A stretch of DNA of 33,393 bases from Eubacterium sp. (GTDB lineage: Bacteria; Bacillota; Clostridia; Lachnospirales; Lachnospiraceae). Shown piece by piece: positions 32,512 through 33,393 of this stretch. The notes under the pieces were generated by a model. The model made no database searches and was not told where the DNA came from. It worked only from the letters and a program-made list of their open reading frames with translations. The position numbers and the translations under genes were made by a program. Position 1 is the stretch's first letter. Each line of letters starts with the position of its first letter. Location: the NCBI GenBank assembly GCA_022791495.1, contig JAAVZE010000031.1:1-33393 (forward strand), read 5' to 3'.

Positions 32512-33393
32512 TTATTCTCTAGTCCACACAACGCCTTCTCTCGTATCCTTTATAAGAATTCCTTTTTCTTTCAGCTCATCCCGGATCTCATCCGCCCTGG
32601 CAAAATTCTTTTCCTCCTTTGCCGCCGCGCGTTCTGCAATCTTCTGCTCCACATATGCAGACAGTTCTTCATCCACCTCAGTCTCTTCTCTCTCCCATGC
32701 CCGTTCAAGCCCCAGAGACAATACGCTGTCCATCTCAGTGATGATCTTCCGTTTAGCTGCTCCCGGCATATCTTCCTTGAGGACATCATACAACACCGTA
32801 AGTCCCATAGAGGTATTCAGGTCATTTCCCATAGCCTCAGCAAACTTTATGCGGTATGCTTCTACTTTTTTATCCTCTGACACGCCTTCCTCTGATACTG
32901 CCGCCACCCGCTTCATCAGCTTTTCGTAGGCGGCCGCCACATTGTCCAACCCCTCGTAGGAAAATTCCAGGGGTTTGCGGTAATGGGACTGGAGACAGAA
33001 CATCCGGTAAACCATCGGATCATACCCCTTTTCTTCCAAAAGAGATACCGTGAGAAATTCGCCCTTGGATTTGCTCATCTTACCGCTCCTGGTATTGAGA
33101 TGATTGACATGGAACCAGTAATTGCACCATTTATGTCCGAGATAGGCCTCACTCTGGGCAATTTCGTTTGTATGGTGTGGAAAAATGTTATCTACGCCGC
33201 CGCAATGGATATCCATATACTCGCCAAGGTGTTTGATGCTGATGCTGGAACACTCGATATGCCATCCCGGATATCCGACACCCCAGGGACTATCCCATTT
33301 GAGTTCCTGGTTATCAAATTTGGATTTGGTAAACCAGAGAACAAAATCTGTCTTATTTCTCTTATTGGTATCCTCCTCCACATCTTCCCTGAC
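32512..33393 (-). CDS. cysS: Cysteinyl-tRNA synthetase, C-terminal part
   Basis: The class I synthetase charges tRNA-Cys. The visible 293 residues (beginning in frame at the window edge with VREDVEEDTNKRNKTDF) contain HIECS and GGVDNIFPHHTNEIAQSEA, which carry zinc ligands, the catalytic KMSKS loop, the helical DALR-like anticodon region, and a C-terminal ARADEIRDELKEKGILIKDT characteristic of CysRS. The N-terminal HIGH motif lies outside the window. The GTG at 33381 in the ORF track is an internal codon, not the start. A good terminator follows. Confidence 0.95.
   Translation of the reverse strand, partial: VREDVEEDTNKRNKTDFVLWFTKSKFDNQELKWDSPWGVGYPGWHIECSSISIKHLGEYMDIHCGGVDNIFPHHTNEIAQSEAYLGHKWCNYWFHVNHLNTRSGKMSKSKGEFLTVSLLEEKGYDPMVYRMFCLQSHYRKPLEFSYEGLDNVAAAYEKLMKRVAAVSEEGVSEDKKVEAYRIKFAEAMGNDLNTSMGLTVLYDVLKEDMPGAAKRKIITEMDSVLSLGLERAWEREETEVDEELSAYVEQKIAERAAAKEEKNFARADEIRDELKEKGILIKDTREGVVWTRE

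Overview
The window looks like chromosomal DNA of a Gram-positive anaerobe of the class Clostridia, most likely a gut Lachnospiraceae (Blautia/Dorea/Ruminococcus-like). The signs are strong AGGAGG-type ribosome binding sites, a pyruvate:ferredoxin oxidoreductase start at the left edge, a long ZapA with a coiled-coil tail, the TrpX-type lipoprotein ABC system, and secreted enzymes carrying lysine-rich Ig-like and Fn3-like domains. The genus is an inference. I see no tRNA, rRNA, insertion sequence, prophage or CRISPR array, and no gene-free stretch longer than 300 bases.

Layout. (a) 1-2331: the 5' end of nifJ (minus) diverges from a plus-strand trio: a YtrA-type GntR repressor, an ABC ATPase and an ABC-2 permease. 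The trio has a near-consensus promoter covered by a 34-bp operator-like palindrome and ends in a bidirectional terminator. (b) 2386-8703, all minus: zapA, then a U32 peptidase-family protein, an FtsW/RodA/SpoVE polymerase, a class B PBP and a NUDIX hydrolase. This is a division and cell-wall cluster with tightly spaced or overlapping genes. (c) 8717-14327, minus: two HAD hydrolases, a secreted SGNH/GDSL hydrolase, a Na/Pi cotransporter with a PhoU domain, and folC. (d) 14398-17262, minus: a three-gene ABC transporter of the TrpXYZ type with a highly structured leader and a hairpin centred on the trpX stop codon. (e) 17382-24337, minus: leuB-ilvD-ilvB-serC-serA, a joint branched-chain and serine biosynthesis operon with a strong promoter in front of leuB. 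(f) 24334-25309: a VanZ-like membrane protein (minus) and a small XRE regulator (plus). (g) 25444-32440, minus: a secreted carbohydrate-active region with a DUF6273/hexapeptide-repeat/Ig-like surface protein that is frameshifted here, a 1069-aa beta-helix glycosidase-like protein and a GH43-CBM6-Fn3 enzyme. (h) The 3' end of cysS closes the window.

How the parts work together. Region (e) gives 3-isopropylmalate dehydrogenase, dihydroxyacid dehydratase, acetolactate synthase (catalytic subunit only) and the first two serine-pathway enzymes. Region (b) pairs a SEDS glycosyltransferase with its transpeptidase, next to a Z-ring associated protein. Region (g) looks like an exported plant-polysaccharide degradation module.

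The items most worth a second look are the structured trpX leader with competing hairpins and a 28-codon leader ORF, the 15-bp perfect hairpin whose loop is the trpX stop codon, the 47-bp tandem duplication of the leuB 3' end, the frameshifted DUF6273 surface protein with its 18-bp-unit repeat, and the beta-helix protein with a duplicated C-terminal domain. I did not find a clear candidate for a wholly new multi-gene system. The unusual signals are mainly regulatory structures and domain architectures.
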